This document shows positions 1 to 8,333 of a stretch of 64,000 nt of DNA, one piece after another; the stretch's first letter is position 1; the number at the start of each line of letters is the position of its first letter. The notes below the pieces were generated by a model. That model did no database searches and was not told the DNA's origin. It worked only from the letters and a program-made list of their open reading frames with translations. The translations under genes and the position numbers were made by a program. Source of the DNA: Planctomonas sp. JC2975 (GTDB taxonomy: Bacteria > Actinomycetota > Actinomycetes > Actinomycetales > Microbacteriaceae); NCBI RefSeq assembly GCF_012985205.1, contig NZ_JABEKS010000002.1:248001-312000 (forward strand), read 5' to 3'.

Positions 1-8
1 GTGATCAT
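1..8 (-). CDS. 5' end of an iron-box-controlled gene leaving the left edge
   Basis: Only the first bases of this leftward gene are in the window. On the minus strand the sequence reads GAAGGACAGC followed by ATG ATC AC, so an AAGGA ribosome binding site stands 4 bases before an ATG at 8-6. The same frame stays open further upstream and has an in-frame GTG at 68-66, so a longer protein is possible. Two iron boxes lie about 140 bases upstream with no other gene between them and this start, which suggests an iron-repressed gene such as a siderophore or heme uptake component. The product cannot be identified from 8 bases. Confidence 0.4.
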
Positions 9-148
9 GCTGTCCTTCGGGTCGGGCGGATCCGCGGCACTCCGCGCCGCTGAATCGGCTGGTCGCACCGCGACGTGGTCGGGCGACGGTGCCCGTGGCG
101 TGCCGCTCTTGGCGGCGAAGTGGGGGGCCTCCCAGGCCGGTCGGGCCA

Positions 149-187
149 GTAGGTAAGCCTTACCTAACTCAGGTAACCCTAACCCAG
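149..187. promoter_or_regulatory. Tandem DtxR/IdeR-type iron boxes
   Basis: Bases 150-166 are a perfect palindrome, TAGGTAAG-C-CTTACCTA. The 19-mer at 149-167 agrees with the DtxR/IdeR consensus TTAGGTTAGCCTAACCTAA at 16 of 19 positions. A second, weaker box at 169-187 (AGGTAACCCTAACC core) agrees at 14 of 19. The boxes lie in the gap behind the RDD gene and in front of the leftward gene that leaves the window, so iron-dependent repression of that leftward gene is the likely use. The regulator itself is not in the window. Confidence 0.65.
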
Positions 188-227
188 ACTCGGGCCCGGG
201 TCCAGCCCGGACCGACCGCAGGGGTCG

Positions 228-1094
228 TCAGCGGCGCGGGAAGCCGGGCGGCAGCGCGGTGAGCGCGGGCTGCACCCTGGAGAGACGCTCGCGCTCACCC
301 ATCAGTGCGGCGTACTCGCGGTCCCGCCGGAGCGCGGCGACCGCCACGAGGAACGACTCGGCATCCGTGTTCGGAAGAGGAGAGACGTACGGGGACGCCT
401 CGCGCGCGAGGTCCGTGGAGACGCGGAGGCGGGCATCCGCTGTCAACGTGTTCGCGTGGCGCAGGAACTCCGCGATGCGACGTGCCAGGCGCGGCGGCAG
501 GGCGGCTACGTCGGCGACGACGGCCCAGCCGGCCAAGTACGGCGGAAGCGCCGGGGGAGGCTCAGGTGGGGCGGGCATCCGCTGAATCTGGGAAGAGGTG
601 CCGGCCAGCCAGTCGCCGACGCGCCTCGAACGCGCGCTCAGCAGACCGGTCACGGCGGCGATGCCGCCGAAGGTGAGGTAGATCTCGACGACGCCCGCCA
701 GGGATCGCACGAAGGCGTGCCGCAACAGTTCGACGCCGCCGTCGTCGCGGACGATGCGAGCCCCGATCGCGAGCTTGCCAAGGCTGCGGCCGTGGCTGAG
801 GGTCTCGACCGCCGTGGGCACCACGAGGAACATCACGGCGAGGATCGCTACCTGAATGGCGGCGGTCGCTGCCGGATCGAACACCTTGGACGCAGCGCTC
901 AACGCCCAGAACAGCAGGATGACCACGGTGTACGTCGCGACCACGTCGATGAGGAGTCCCGCGGCGCGCAGCACGAAGGTCGCCGGCCGTGCATCGAACG
1001 CCACGGCCTCGCCGATGACCTGGCGATCCGCGTCGCCGTACTCGTTCAGGGAGGTGTCGACGAAGCGAGGATTGCCCGCAGCCCCGCTCGTCAT
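228..1094 (-). CDS. RDD family membrane protein
   Basis: A 288-residue protein with an N-terminal RDD domain: the conserved R-P-A-T-F-V-L-R segment, two hydrophobic helices (about residues 40-62 and 82-105), then the S-H-G-R-S-L-G-K-L motif after the second helix and a third hydrophobic stretch near 135-155. The second half (about 175-288) is soluble and Pro/Ala/Arg-rich. RDD proteins are small membrane proteins of poorly known role. The start is set at the second of two ATGs (1094); the first, at 1103, would add three residues. The start codon lies about 20 bases from that of the divergent SpoIIM-like gene, so the two promoters must overlap the coding starts. In Mycobacterium tuberculosis the equivalent pair (Rv3694c/Rv3695, from memory) also accompanies moxR2 and a DUF58 gene. 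Confidence 0.85.
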   Translation of the reverse strand: MTSGAAGNPRFVDTSLNEYGDADRQVIGEAVAFDARPATFVLRAAGLLIDVVATYTVVILLFWALSAASKVFDPAATAAIQVAILAVMFLVVPTAVETLSHGRSLGKLAIGARIVRDDGGVELLRHAFVRSLAGVVEIYLTFGGIAAVTGLLSARSRRVGDWLAGTSSQIQRMPAPPEPPPALPPYLAGWAVVADVAALPPRLARRIAEFLRHANTLTADARLRVSTDLAREASPYVSPLPNTDAESFLVAVAALRRDREYAALMGERERLSRVQPALTALPPGFPRR

Positions 1095-1113
1095 GGCTAC
1101 CATCTAAGCAGTC

Positions 1114-2109
1114 ATGGATGCCGACGCGTACGCCGCCGCCCACAGCGCCGAGTGGGACCGACTCGACGTGCTCGCGAAGCAGCGCAAGCTCGACGGACCG
1201 GACTCCGACGACCTCATCGCCGGCTACCAGTCGACGGCGACGCAGCTCTCGACGCTCGGCTCGACGGACGGCGACAGCGCATACACGGATCGGGTTGCGA
1301 CAGTGCTTGCCGACGCGCGGCTGCGGTTCACCGGGGGAACCGGAAGCGCGGCCGGAGCCGTCGCACGGTTCTTCGCGATCGCCCTGCCCGCGGCCCTGTA
1401 CCGGGTGCGATGGGTCACCCTTGGGGTCGCCGCGGGCACGGTGATCGTGGCGTTCCTCACCGCATGGTGGCTCGTGGCGGATCCGAAGGCGCTCGCCGCC
1501 GTCGGCAGCAACGTCGACCTCAAGCAGTACCTGAACCACGACTTCATCGACTACTACTCGCGCAACCCAGCGGCATCCTTCGCCGGCCAGGTGTGGACGA
1601 ACAACGCGTGGCTGGCAGCTCAGAGCGTGGCGACCGGGATCCTCGGTGTCTACGTGCCGTACATCCTGCTGCAGAACGCGATCAACCTCGGCCTGGCGGC
1701 CGGCATCTTCACGCACTTCGGGCGCACGGACGTGATGTTCTCGTACATCCTCCCGCACGGCCTGCTCGAGCTCACCTCGCTCTTCGTCGCCGCAGCAGCC
1801 GGTCTTCGCATCTTCTGGGCGTGGGTGGCTCCTGGGCCGCGCACCAGAGGTCAGGCGCTCGCGCAGGAGGGCCGCGCCCTGTTCGCGGTCGCCGTCGGCA
1901 GCGCGATCAGCCTGTTCTGCTCCGGTCTGATCGAGGGCTTCGTCACGCCGTCCGGTCTCCCGGTCTGGGCCAAGATCACGATCGGCGCGGTAGCGCTGGG
2001 AGCCTTCCTCTTCTACATGCTCGTGGTCGGCAGGCGCGCAGCACTCGCCGGCGAGACAGGCGATCTGGACGGAGCGGATGCCGCGACCCGGCGCCTCGTC
2101 GCCGCGTAG
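1114..2109 (+). CDS. Stage II sporulation protein M (SpoIIM)-like membrane protein
   Basis: A 331-residue integral membrane protein. Residues 1-95 are soluble and helical; hydrophobic helices follow at about 108-128, 165-200, 215-240, 265-285 and 290-312. The P-H-G-L-L-E-L motif around residue 215 is typical of the SpoIIM/DUF95 family. The organism is not a spore former by any sign here; actinobacterial members of the family travel with MoxR/DUF58 genes and probably have a membrane-associated role that is not known. ATG 1114 has no ribosome binding site and starts 11-20 bases from the divergent RDD start, so a leaderless or near-leaderless transcript is likely. A strong hairpin follows the stop codon. 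Confidence 0.85.
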   Translation: MDADAYAAAHSAEWDRLDVLAKQRKLDGPDSDDLIAGYQSTATQLSTLGSTDGDSAYTDRVATVLADARLRFTGGTGSAAGAVARFFAIALPAALYRVRWVTLGVAAGTVIVAFLTAWWLVADPKALAAVGSNVDLKQYLNHDFIDYYSRNPAASFAGQVWTNNAWLAAQSVATGILGVYVPYILLQNAINLGLAAGIFTHFGRTDVMFSYILPHGLLELTSLFVAAAAGLRIFWAWVAPGPRTRGQALAQEGRALFAVAVGSAISLFCSGLIEGFVTPSGLPVWAKITIGAVALGAFLFYMLVVGRRAALAGETGDLDGADAATRRLVAA

Positions 2110-2135
2110 GCGTCATCGTCACCGGCGTCGAGCAT

Positions 2136-2174
2136 GCGGCGACGGGTCCCAGGAATCCTGGAACCCGTCGCCGT
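2136..2174. terminator. Bidirectional terminator hairpin between the SpoIIM-like gene and aqpZ
   Basis: A long stem pairs GGCGACGGGT (2138-2147) with ACCCGTCGCC (2163-2172), and an inner stem CCAGG-AAT-CCTGG (2149-2161) caps it. It lies between the 3' ends of two convergent genes. There is no clear T-run, as is usual in GC-rich actinobacteria. Confidence 0.7.
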
Positions 2175-2216
2175 GCTCGTCGTACGTCCGGCAGGATGCC
2201 GGCGATCGATCCGCGT

Positions 2217-2990
2217 CTAGGCGGCAGCCTGCTTGATCAGGCCACCGAACAGCGGCTTGAACGTGAAGCCGGCCAGGAATCCGCCGACGATCGGGAAGAG
2301 GATGAACACCCACAGCTGTGCGAGATTCCCGGGTCCTCCGTAGATGGCGGCAGCGATCGAGCGGGCGGGGTTCACCGAGGTGTTGTCGACCGGGATGCTG
2401 ATCAGGTGGATGAGCGTCAGCGTGAGGCCGATGGCCAGTGCCGCGAATCCGGGTGCCGCCCCTTGGCTCGTGACGCCGATGATCACGTACAGGAACACCG
2501 CCGTGAGGATGATCTCGATCAGGATCGCCGATCCGAGCCCGAATCCGCCGGGCGAGTGCGCGCCGTACCCGTTTGAGCCGAAGCCAGAAGCCACGGTCTT
2601 GGCGAGGAATCCGGTCGGTCCTCCCGAGGCGATCCAGAACAGCAACGACGATCCGATGACGGCACCGATGAGCTGGGCGATGACGTAGCCCAGCACGTCG
2701 CGCCACGGGAATCGTCCCGCGGCGGCGAGCCCGAGCGTGACGGCCGTGTTGAAGTGCCCTCCGGAGATGGGCCCGAGCGAGTAGGCGCCGACGACGACAG
2801 TGAGGCCGAAGGCGAGCGCGACGCCGAGGAAACCGACGTTGAACCCGCCGACTCCAGCCTTGAATCCGGCGGCGAAGATGGCGGTGCCGACACCACCGAA
2901 CACCAGGATGAGCGTGCCGACCGCCTCGGCGAGCATGCGCGACAACAGGGTCGGTGTAGGTTTCGCTGTCGGATTGGTGGTTTCAGACAT
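2217..2990 (-). CDS. aqpZ: Aquaporin, AqpZ-like
   Basis: A 257-residue MIP-family channel. The second hemichannel carries the usual motif in V-N-P-A-R-S, preceded by L-I-H-L-I-S-I-P-V, which is AqpZ-like and holds the selectivity-filter His and Arg expected of a water channel. The first hemichannel motif reads G-H-F-N-T-A-V-T, that is N-T-A in place of the canonical N-P-A (codon ACG for Thr). Six membrane helices plus two half-helices fit the length. The start is the ATG at 2990, preceded by GGGGGAAC; it is divergent from furA, and the two genes share the 195-base gap. Position beside katG suggests a link to hydrogen peroxide or water flux, which is inference. Confidence 0.9.
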   Translation of the reverse strand: MSETTNPTAKPTPTLLSRMLAEAVGTLILVFGGVGTAIFAAGFKAGVGGFNVGFLGVALAFGLTVVVGAYSLGPISGGHFNTAVTLGLAAAGRFPWRDVLGYVIAQLIGAVIGSSLLFWIASGGPTGFLAKTVASGFGSNGYGAHSPGGFGLGSAILIEIILTAVFLYVIIGVTSQGAAPGFAALAIGLTLTLIHLISIPVDNTSVNPARSIAAAIYGGPGNLAQLWVFILFPIVGGFLAGFTFKPLFGGLIKQAAA

Positions 2991-3129
2991 GGTGTTCCCC
3001 CCGAAGAGATCAGTGGACGTTATCCGCGGATATGCCGGGAATCGGCATGTCCCGCCTTTGGGCACGATAACTACCGCCGAGCGAGGCCGGACCGTGCCGC
3101 GGGGCGTGTCGTCGTCTCCGCGACAGTGT

Positions 3130-3166
3130 TATGGTGAACGAAGTTATCTTGATCAATTCAAGATAA
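3130..3166 (+). promoter_or_regulatory. furA promoter hexamer and FurA-type operator
   Basis: TATGGT at 3130-3135 fits a TAnnnT -10 element and would place transcription start near 3142. It is followed at once by a perfect inverted repeat, TTATCTTGA (3144-3152) and TCAAGATAA (3158-3166) with a 5-base spacer. The AT-rich palindrome in GC-rich DNA, overlapping the probable start of transcription of furA, looks like the autoregulatory site of a FurA/CatR-type peroxide regulator controlling furA-katG. Confidence 0.6.
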
Positions 3167-3184
3167 GAACCGGGTGAGACCACA

Positions 3185-3610
3185 GTGACGACAGCCATCG
3201 AAGACCTTCACAGCGCCCTGCGCGGACGTGGGCTGCGCGTCACCGAGCCCCGTGTCGCCGTGTTCCGCGCCGTGCAGGCGCATCCGCACGCCGACACCGA
3301 GACCATCCTTGCCGCGGCTCGGTCCGAGCTTCCCCTGGTCTCGCACCAGGCGGTGTACGACGGCCTGCATGCGCTGACGGATGCGGGACTGGTGCGTCGC
3401 ATCCAGCCAGCCGGCTCGCTCGCCCGCTACGAGGTGCGCGTGGGCGACAACCACCACCATCTCGTGTGCCGAGTCTGCGGAAGCGTCGAAGACGTCGACT
3501 GCGTCGTCGGAGAGGCCCCGTGCCTCACGCCGGACGACGATCACGGCTACGTGATCGACACCGCCGACATCGTCTTCTGGGGCGTCTGCCCCCGCTGCAG
3601 CGCACCCTGA
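3185..3610 (+). CDS. furA: Fur family transcriptional regulator, FurA type
   Basis: A 141-residue repressor. The N-terminal half (residues 1-80) is the winged helix (R-G-L-R-V-T-E-P-R ... S-H-Q-A-V-Y-D-G-L), the C-terminal half the metal-binding dimerisation domain with [10 protein letters not shown] and a second C-P-R-C pair near the end, forming a structural zinc site. FurA-type members next to katG act as iron/peroxide-responsive repressors of the catalase-peroxidase. The GTG at 3185 is chosen as start: it lies just behind the palindromic operator and GGTGAG. katG starts 67 bases after the stop, on the same strand, so the two are probably co-transcribed. Confidence 0.9.
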   Translation: MTTAIEDLHSALRGRGLRVTEPRVAVFRAVQAHPHADTETILAAARSELPLVSHQAVYDGLHALTDAGLVRRIQPAGSLARYEVRVGDNHHHLVCRVCGSVEDVDCVVGEAPCLTPDDDHGYVIDTADIVFWGVCPRCSAP

Positions 3611-3677
3611 CCGTTTGCTCGCCCCGCGGCGAGCATCCACGACCATCCACCCACCCGCAACGAAGAAGGATCACATC

Positions 3678-5876
3678 GTGAGCGACAATTCCGACCGACT
3701 GGTCAGCGAAACGGCACTCATCGCCGACGAGGGCTGCCCCGTGCCGCACGGCGGCGCGAGCGGCAACCGCCCGTCGAACATCAGCTGGTGGCCAGAGCGC
3801 CTGAACCTCAAGGTTCTGGCGAAGAACCCCGCCGTGGCGAACCCGCTCGGCGGCGACTTCGACTACGCGAGCGAGTTCGAGAAGCTCGACCTGGCCGAGG
3901 TGAAGGCCGACATCCTGACGACCCTCACCACCTCCAAGCCGTGGTGGCCTGCCGACTTCGGCAACTACGGGCCGCTCATCATCCGCATGGCGTGGCACAG
4001 CGCGGGAACGTACCGGGTGCACGACGGGCGAGGCGGCGCCGGAAGCGGCCAGCAGCGGTTCGCGCCGCTGAACAGCTGGCCCGACAACGTCGGACTCGAC
4101 AAGGCCCGACGCGTGCTGTGGCCGGTGAAGAAGAAGTACGGCAAGTCGCTGTCGTGGGCCGACCTGATGATCCTCGCCGGCAATGTCGCGCTCGAGTCCA
4201 TGGGGCTGAAGACGTTCGGCTTCGCCGGCGGCCGGGTCGACGCATGGGAACCGGACGACGACATCTACTGGGGACCCGAGTCCACCTGGCTCGGCGACGA
4301 GCGTTACACGGGGGACCACGAGCTGGAGGCGCCGCTGGCCGCCGTGCAGATGGGCCTCATCTACGTGAACCCTGAGGGCCCGAGCGGCAACCCGGATCCG
4401 CTGGCGTCGGCCAGGGACATCCGCGAGACCTTCAAGCGCATGGCCATGAACGACGAGGAGACCGTCGCGCTCATCGCAGGCGGCCACACGTTCGGCAAGA
4501 CGCACGGCGCAGCTCCTGACAGCAACGTCGGACCGAATCCGGAGTCCGCCGGCCTCGAGGAGCAGGGTCTCGGCTGGAAGAACGCGTTCGGCTCTGGCAA
4601 GGGCGACGACCAGATCACGTCGGGGCTCGAGGTCACGTGGACCTATCACCCGACGCGCTGGGACAACGAGTTCTTCCACATCCTCTTCGCGTACGAATGG
4701 GAGCTGATGGAGTCGCCCGCCGGCGCCAAGCAGTGGCGCCCGAAGGATGGCGGCGGCGCGGACATGGTGCCGTTGGCGCACTCCGACGGACGACGCGAGC
4801 CGCGCATGCTCACCTCCGACCTCGCGCTGCGCTACGACCCGGAGTACGGGCCGATCTCGCGGCGCTTCAAGGACGACCAGGCCGCGTTCCAGGACGCCTT
4901 CGCCCGCGCCTGGTACAAGCTCACGCACCGCGACATGGGGCCGCGCGACCGCTACCTCGGATCCGAGGTGCCGGCAGAGGAGCTCATCTGGCAGGATCCG
5001 GTGCCCGAGGCGACGGGCACGTTGAGCGATGCCGACGTCGCAGCGCTGAAGGCGGCGGTGGCGGCATCCGATCTGACGGTGTCAGAGCTGGTGTCGACGG
5101 CATGGGCGTCTGCGTCGACCTTCCGCGGCGGCGACAAGCGCGGCGGTGCGAACGGTGCGCGCATCCGACTCGAACCGCAGAAGCGCTGGGCCGTGAATCG
5201 GCCGGAGCAGCTGCAGAGGGTGCTGGGCACGCTCGAGCAGATCAAGGAGCAGTCGGGAACCGGTGTGTCGCTGGCCGACCTCATCGTGCTCGCCGGCGGC
5301 GTCGGCGTCGAGCAGGCGGCGAAGGCCGCAGGCGTCGACGTGCGGGTCGGCTTCACGCCAGGACGCACGGATGCCACGCAGGAGCAGACGGACGTCGAGT
5401 CGTTCGGCTACCTGGAGCCCCGTCAGGACGGTTTCCGCAACTACGTCGGCGTCGTCGGCGGTGCTCCGGAGGAGTTCCACTTCGTCGACCGCGGCAACCT
5501 GTTGACGCTGAGCGCGCCGGAACTGACCGTACTGCTCGGCGGTCTGCGTGTGCTGGACACCAACTGGGACGGTTCGGAGACCGGTGTCTTCACGACGCGC
5601 AAGGGCGTGCTGACGAACGATTTCTTCGTGTCGCTGCTCGACCTCGGCACCGAGTGGACGCCGCTCGACGAAGGCGGTCACGCCTACCGCGGCGTCACGG
5701 CAGAGGGCACGACGCTGATCGGATCCCGCGTCGACCTGCTGTTCGGATCCAACTCCGAGCTGCGTGCCGTCGCCGAGGTCTACGCCAGCGACGACGCCCA
5801 GCAGAAGTTCGTCGAGGACTTCGCCGCGGCCTGGCAGAAGGTGATGGAGCTCGACCGCTTCGACCTGAAGCGCTGA
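3678..5876 (+). CDS. katG: Catalase-peroxidase KatG
   Basis: A 732-residue bifunctional catalase-peroxidase that removes hydrogen peroxide using heme. Both halves of the duplicated peroxidase fold are present. The distal R-M-A-W-H segment gives Trp106/His107, and Tyr229 (I-Y-V-N-P-E-G) and Met255 (R-M-A-M-N-D-E-E) complete the Met-Tyr-Trp adduct that catalase activity needs; the proximal heme ligand is His270 (G-G-H-T-F-G). Numbering runs almost exactly with the M. tuberculosis enzyme, and Ser315 of the I-T-S-G-L-E-V segment is conserved. The GTG at 3678 is preceded by GAAGAAGGA at good spacing; an earlier in-frame ATG at 3615 would overlap the furA end region and lacks a binding site. A strong terminator follows. 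Confidence 0.96.
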   Translation: MSDNSDRLVSETALIADEGCPVPHGGASGNRPSNISWWPERLNLKVLAKNPAVANPLGGDFDYASEFEKLDLAEVKADILTTLTTSKPWWPADFGNYGPLIIRMAWHSAGTYRVHDGRGGAGSGQQRFAPLNSWPDNVGLDKARRVLWPVKKKYGKSLSWADLMILAGNVALESMGLKTFGFAGGRVDAWEPDDDIYWGPESTWLGDERYTGDHELEAPLAAVQMGLIYVNPEGPSGNPDPLASARDIRETFKRMAMNDEETVALIAGGHTFGKTHGAAPDSNVGPNPESAGLEEQGLGWKNAFGSGKGDDQITSGLEVTWTYHPTRWDNEFFHILFAYEWELMESPAGAKQWRPKDGGGADMVPLAHSDGRREPRMLTSDLALRYDPEYGPISRRFKDDQAAFQDAFARAWYKLTHRDMGPRDRYLGSEVPAEELIWQDPVPEATGTLSDADVAALKAAVAASDLTVSELVSTAWASASTFRGGDKRGGANGARIRLEPQKRWAVNRPEQLQRVLGTLEQIKEQSGTGVSLADLIVLAGGVGVEQAAKAAGVDVRVGFTPGRTDATQEQTDVESFGYLEPRQDGFRNYVGVVGGAPEEFHFVDRGNLLTLSAPELTVLLGGLRVLDTNWDGSETGVFTTRKGVLTNDFFVSLLDLGTEWTPLDEGGHAYRGVTAEGTTLIGSRVDLLFGSNSELRAVAEVYASDDAQQKFVEDFAAAWQKVMELDRFDLKR

Positions 5877-5904
5877 TCGAGTCCTCAGGCGAACTCGCTG
5901 ACCG

Positions 5905-5944
5905 AAGCGGCCGGCACCCGATGCGGATCGGGGCCGGCCGCTTT
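5905..5944. terminator. Terminator after katG, shared with the convergent DUF58 gene
   Basis: An 11-bp perfect stem pairs AAGCGGCCGGC (5905-5915) with GCCGGCCGCTT (5933-5943), followed by TTTGT on the plus strand. It lies between the convergent ends of katG and the DUF58 gene. Confidence 0.8.
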
Positions 5945-5961
5945 GTCGTATCGACGACGGG

Positions 5962-7290
5962 CTACAGCCGACCGGATGCCTTCAGCTGCAGGTACCTGTC
6001 GGCCAGAGCGGGCGGCAGCTCGGCTGGCACAGCCGACACGACGTCGGCCCCGAGCTGGCGGATTGCTCCTGCCACGCGTGTGCCGTCGAGCAACGCGCGC
6101 TCCGCCGCGGCGGCCCGATAGAAGGCTCCGACATCGTCGTGCTGCGCTGCGGTGTGCGCGATGTCGGGGTCCAGCACGGATGCGACGACGACGGTGTGCA
6201 TCTTGGTGAGCTGTGGGAGCGCAGAGAGCAGGCCGTTCGAGGATCCCGGGGCCGAGGCGTCGGTGAGCAGCACGACGAGCGCGTGCCTGTGCGTGATGGC
6301 GCGTACCTGCGAAGGCACCGCCGACCAGTCGGACTCGATCAACTCCGGCTGCACGTCGGCCAGCGCCGTCACGAGCCGCGACAGGAGGGACGAGCCCTTG
6401 GCGCCGACCACGCGTGCACGTACACGGCGGTCGAACGCGACCACGTCGACCCGGTCGCCGGCGCGATCGGCGAGGGCAGCCAGCAGGAGTGTGGACTCGA
6501 ACGCCGTGTCGAGACGGGGCTCGTCGGATACGCGGGCGGCAGACGTGCGGCCGCTGTCGATGACGACCACGATGCGCCTGTCGCGTTCGGGGCGCCAGGT
6601 GCGCACCATGATGCCCGAGCCGGCGCGAGCCGCTGCCGAGGTGCGGGCCGTCGCGCGCCAGTCGATGGACCTCACGTCGTCGCCGGCGACGTACTCGCGC
6701 AGCGAGTCGAACTCCGTGCCCTCGCCGCGCACCATCACCGGCGTCGTACCCTCGAGCTCACGCAGTCTCGTCAGCCGGGATGCCAGATGCTTGCGCGAGT
6801 GGAAAGGTGGCAGCACCCGCAGCTCGCCCGGTGCCTGCAGCGTTGCCTGACGCGACCACAGGCCGAGCGGGCCGGCAGAGCGGATGGCGACGAACTCGAC
6901 ACGGCGTGTTCCGCGGCGCCGCGGGGTCAGGGTGTGGGTGAGCATCCGTCGTTCGCCGGCCGGCACGTTTAGCGGCACCCGCGCCGGTGCGTGGCCCGCC
7001 GAGGGAGGCCAGCCGTCGCGCAGTCGGCCGTGCAGCCGACGGGCGTCGAGGTTGGTGACCGCGAGCGTCTGGGTCACGGTCGCGCCGAGGCGCACGCGGG
7101 CGGGGAGCATCCGCTCGATGCGCACGCGCCGCGGAGAGGATGCCATCAGCAGGTCGATCGCGCCCAGGGCGCAGCAGAACACCAGCCACCACGCGAGAGC
7201 GAAGTACGCACCGGGCGCACTCGTGCCGAACAGCACGATCGGCACGAGCCCAACGGCGAGGAGGACGGCGAAGCGTCCGCTGACGGCCAT
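5962..7290 (-). CDS. DUF58 domain protein
   Basis: A 442-residue protein with two N-terminal membrane helices (about residues 8-22 and 28-48) and a long cytoplasmic part. The DUF58 signature G-T-E-F-D-S-L-R-E-Y ... D-D-V-R-S-I-D-W-R-A-T-A-R lies near residues 200-225, and a von Willebrand A-like segment with a V-V-V-I-D-S-G-R-T-S metal-site motif follows. DUF58 proteins are regularly encoded next to MoxR AAA+ ATPases and are thought to be their partners in complex assembly. The start ATG at 7290 follows the MoxR stop by 10 bases, so it is translationally linked; a hydrophobic N-terminus begins right after this ATG. It is the last gene of the leftward operon. Confidence 0.88.
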   Translation of the reverse strand: MAVSGRFAVLLAVGLVPIVLFGTSAPGAYFALAWWLVFCCALGAIDLLMASSPRRVRIERMLPARVRLGATVTQTLAVTNLDARRLHGRLRDGWPPSAGHAPARVPLNVPAGERRMLTHTLTPRRRGTRRVEFVAIRSAGPLGLWSRQATLQAPGELRVLPPFHSRKHLASRLTRLRELEGTTPVMVRGEGTEFDSLREYVAGDDVRSIDWRATARTSAAARAGSGIMVRTWRPERDRRIVVVIDSGRTSAARVSDEPRLDTAFESTLLLAALADRAGDRVDVVAFDRRVRARVVGAKGSSLLSRLVTALADVQPELIESDWSAVPSQVRAITHRHALVVLLTDASAPGSSNGLLSALPQLTKMHTVVVASVLDPDIAHTAAQHDDVGAFYRAAAAERALLDGTRVAGAIRQLGADVVSAVPAELPPALADRYLQLKASGRL

Positions 7291-7300
7291 CGACGCGCGC

Positions 7301-8326
7301 CTAGAGCGGAACCTGCACCTGCTGCAGCACGGAGCGCAGGATGCCGTCGGTCGAAACGCCCTCCAGCTCCGCCTCCGGCTGCAGCTGCAGGCGGTGCCGC
7401 CAGGCGGCAGGCGCCATCGCCTGCACGTGGTCGGGGGTGATCGCGTCGTATCCGCCGAGCCAGGCATACGCCTTGGCCGCAGCCAGCAGCGCCGTCGCGC
7501 CGCGCGGACTCACGCCTAGCCGAACGGACGGGCTCTGCCGCGTGGCGCGGGCGAGGTCGACGATGTATGCGAGGACGTCCGCTCCGGCGCTCACCCGGCG
7601 CACGGCATCCCTTGCTCGCAGCACTCCAGCCGCATCGAGCACCGGACGGATACCGGCGGCCGCCAGCGCCCTCGGATCGAAGCCGGCTGAGTGGCGGCGC
7701 AGCACCTCGAACTCGGTGTCGCGGTCGGGAAGGTCGAGCACGAGCTTGAGCAGGAAGCGGTCGAGCTGCGCCTCCGGCAGGGTGTACGTGCCCTCGTACT
7801 CGATCGGATTCTGGGTGGCTGCGACGAGGAACGGATCCGGCAGCGGCAGAGTCTCGCCGTCCGCGCTCACCTGCCGCTCCTCCATGGCCTCCAGAAGGGA
7901 TGCCTGAGTCTTCGGGGGAGTGCGGTTGATCTCGTCGGCGAGCAGCACATTCGTGAACACCGGGCCGTGCCTGAAGACGAACGCCGCCGACTTGGCGTCG
8001 TACACGACAGACCCTGTGACGTCTCCGGGCATCAGGTCGGGGGTGAACTGCACCCGCTTCATGTCCAGCGACAGGGAGCCGGCCAGCGAACGCACGAGCA
8101 GCGTTTTCGCGACCCCTGGCACGCCCTCCAGCAGCACGTGTCCACCCGTGAGAAGCGCGACGAGCAGGCCGGTGACGGCCGCCTGCTGACCGACGACCGC
8201 CTTGGCGACCTCGGTGCGCACCCGTGCGAATGCGTCGCGGTCACCGGCGGATGCGGATGCGCCAGGCGGCACCGACGTGCCGCCAGCGTCCTCTGGTCGC
8301 GGCGCTGCATTGGTCGGGTCGGTCAT
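7301..8326 (-). CDS. MoxR family AAA+ ATPase
   Basis: A 341-residue ATPase. Walker A is L-E-G-V-P-G-V-A-K-T (about residues 70-80), Walker B is L-L-A-D-E-I-N-R-T-P-P-K-T-Q, and the pre-sensor text F-L-V-A-A-T-Q-N-P-I-E-Y-E-G is typical of MoxR. A low-complexity N-terminus (about 30 residues, Ala/Gly/Asp) precedes the ATPase domain. MoxR proteins act as chaperones for assembly or metal insertion, with DUF58/VWA partners such as the gene downstream. ATG 8326 follows GAGGAG on the minus strand and begins 8 bases after the DUF4350 stop. Confidence 0.93.
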   Translation of the reverse strand: MTDPTNAAPRPEDAGGTSVPPGASASAGDRDAFARVRTEVAKAVVGQQAAVTGLLVALLTGGHVLLEGVPGVAKTLLVRSLAGSLSLDMKRVQFTPDLMPGDVTGSVVYDAKSAAFVFRHGPVFTNVLLADEINRTPPKTQASLLEAMEERQVSADGETLPLPDPFLVAATQNPIEYEGTYTLPEAQLDRFLLKLVLDLPDRDTEFEVLRRHSAGFDPRALAAAGIRPVLDAAGVLRARDAVRRVSAGADVLAYIVDLARATRQSPSVRLGVSPRGATALLAAAKAYAWLGGYDAITPDHVQAMAPAAWRHRLQLQPEAELEGVSTDGILRSVLQQVQVPL

Positions 8327-8333
8327 CGGCGGG

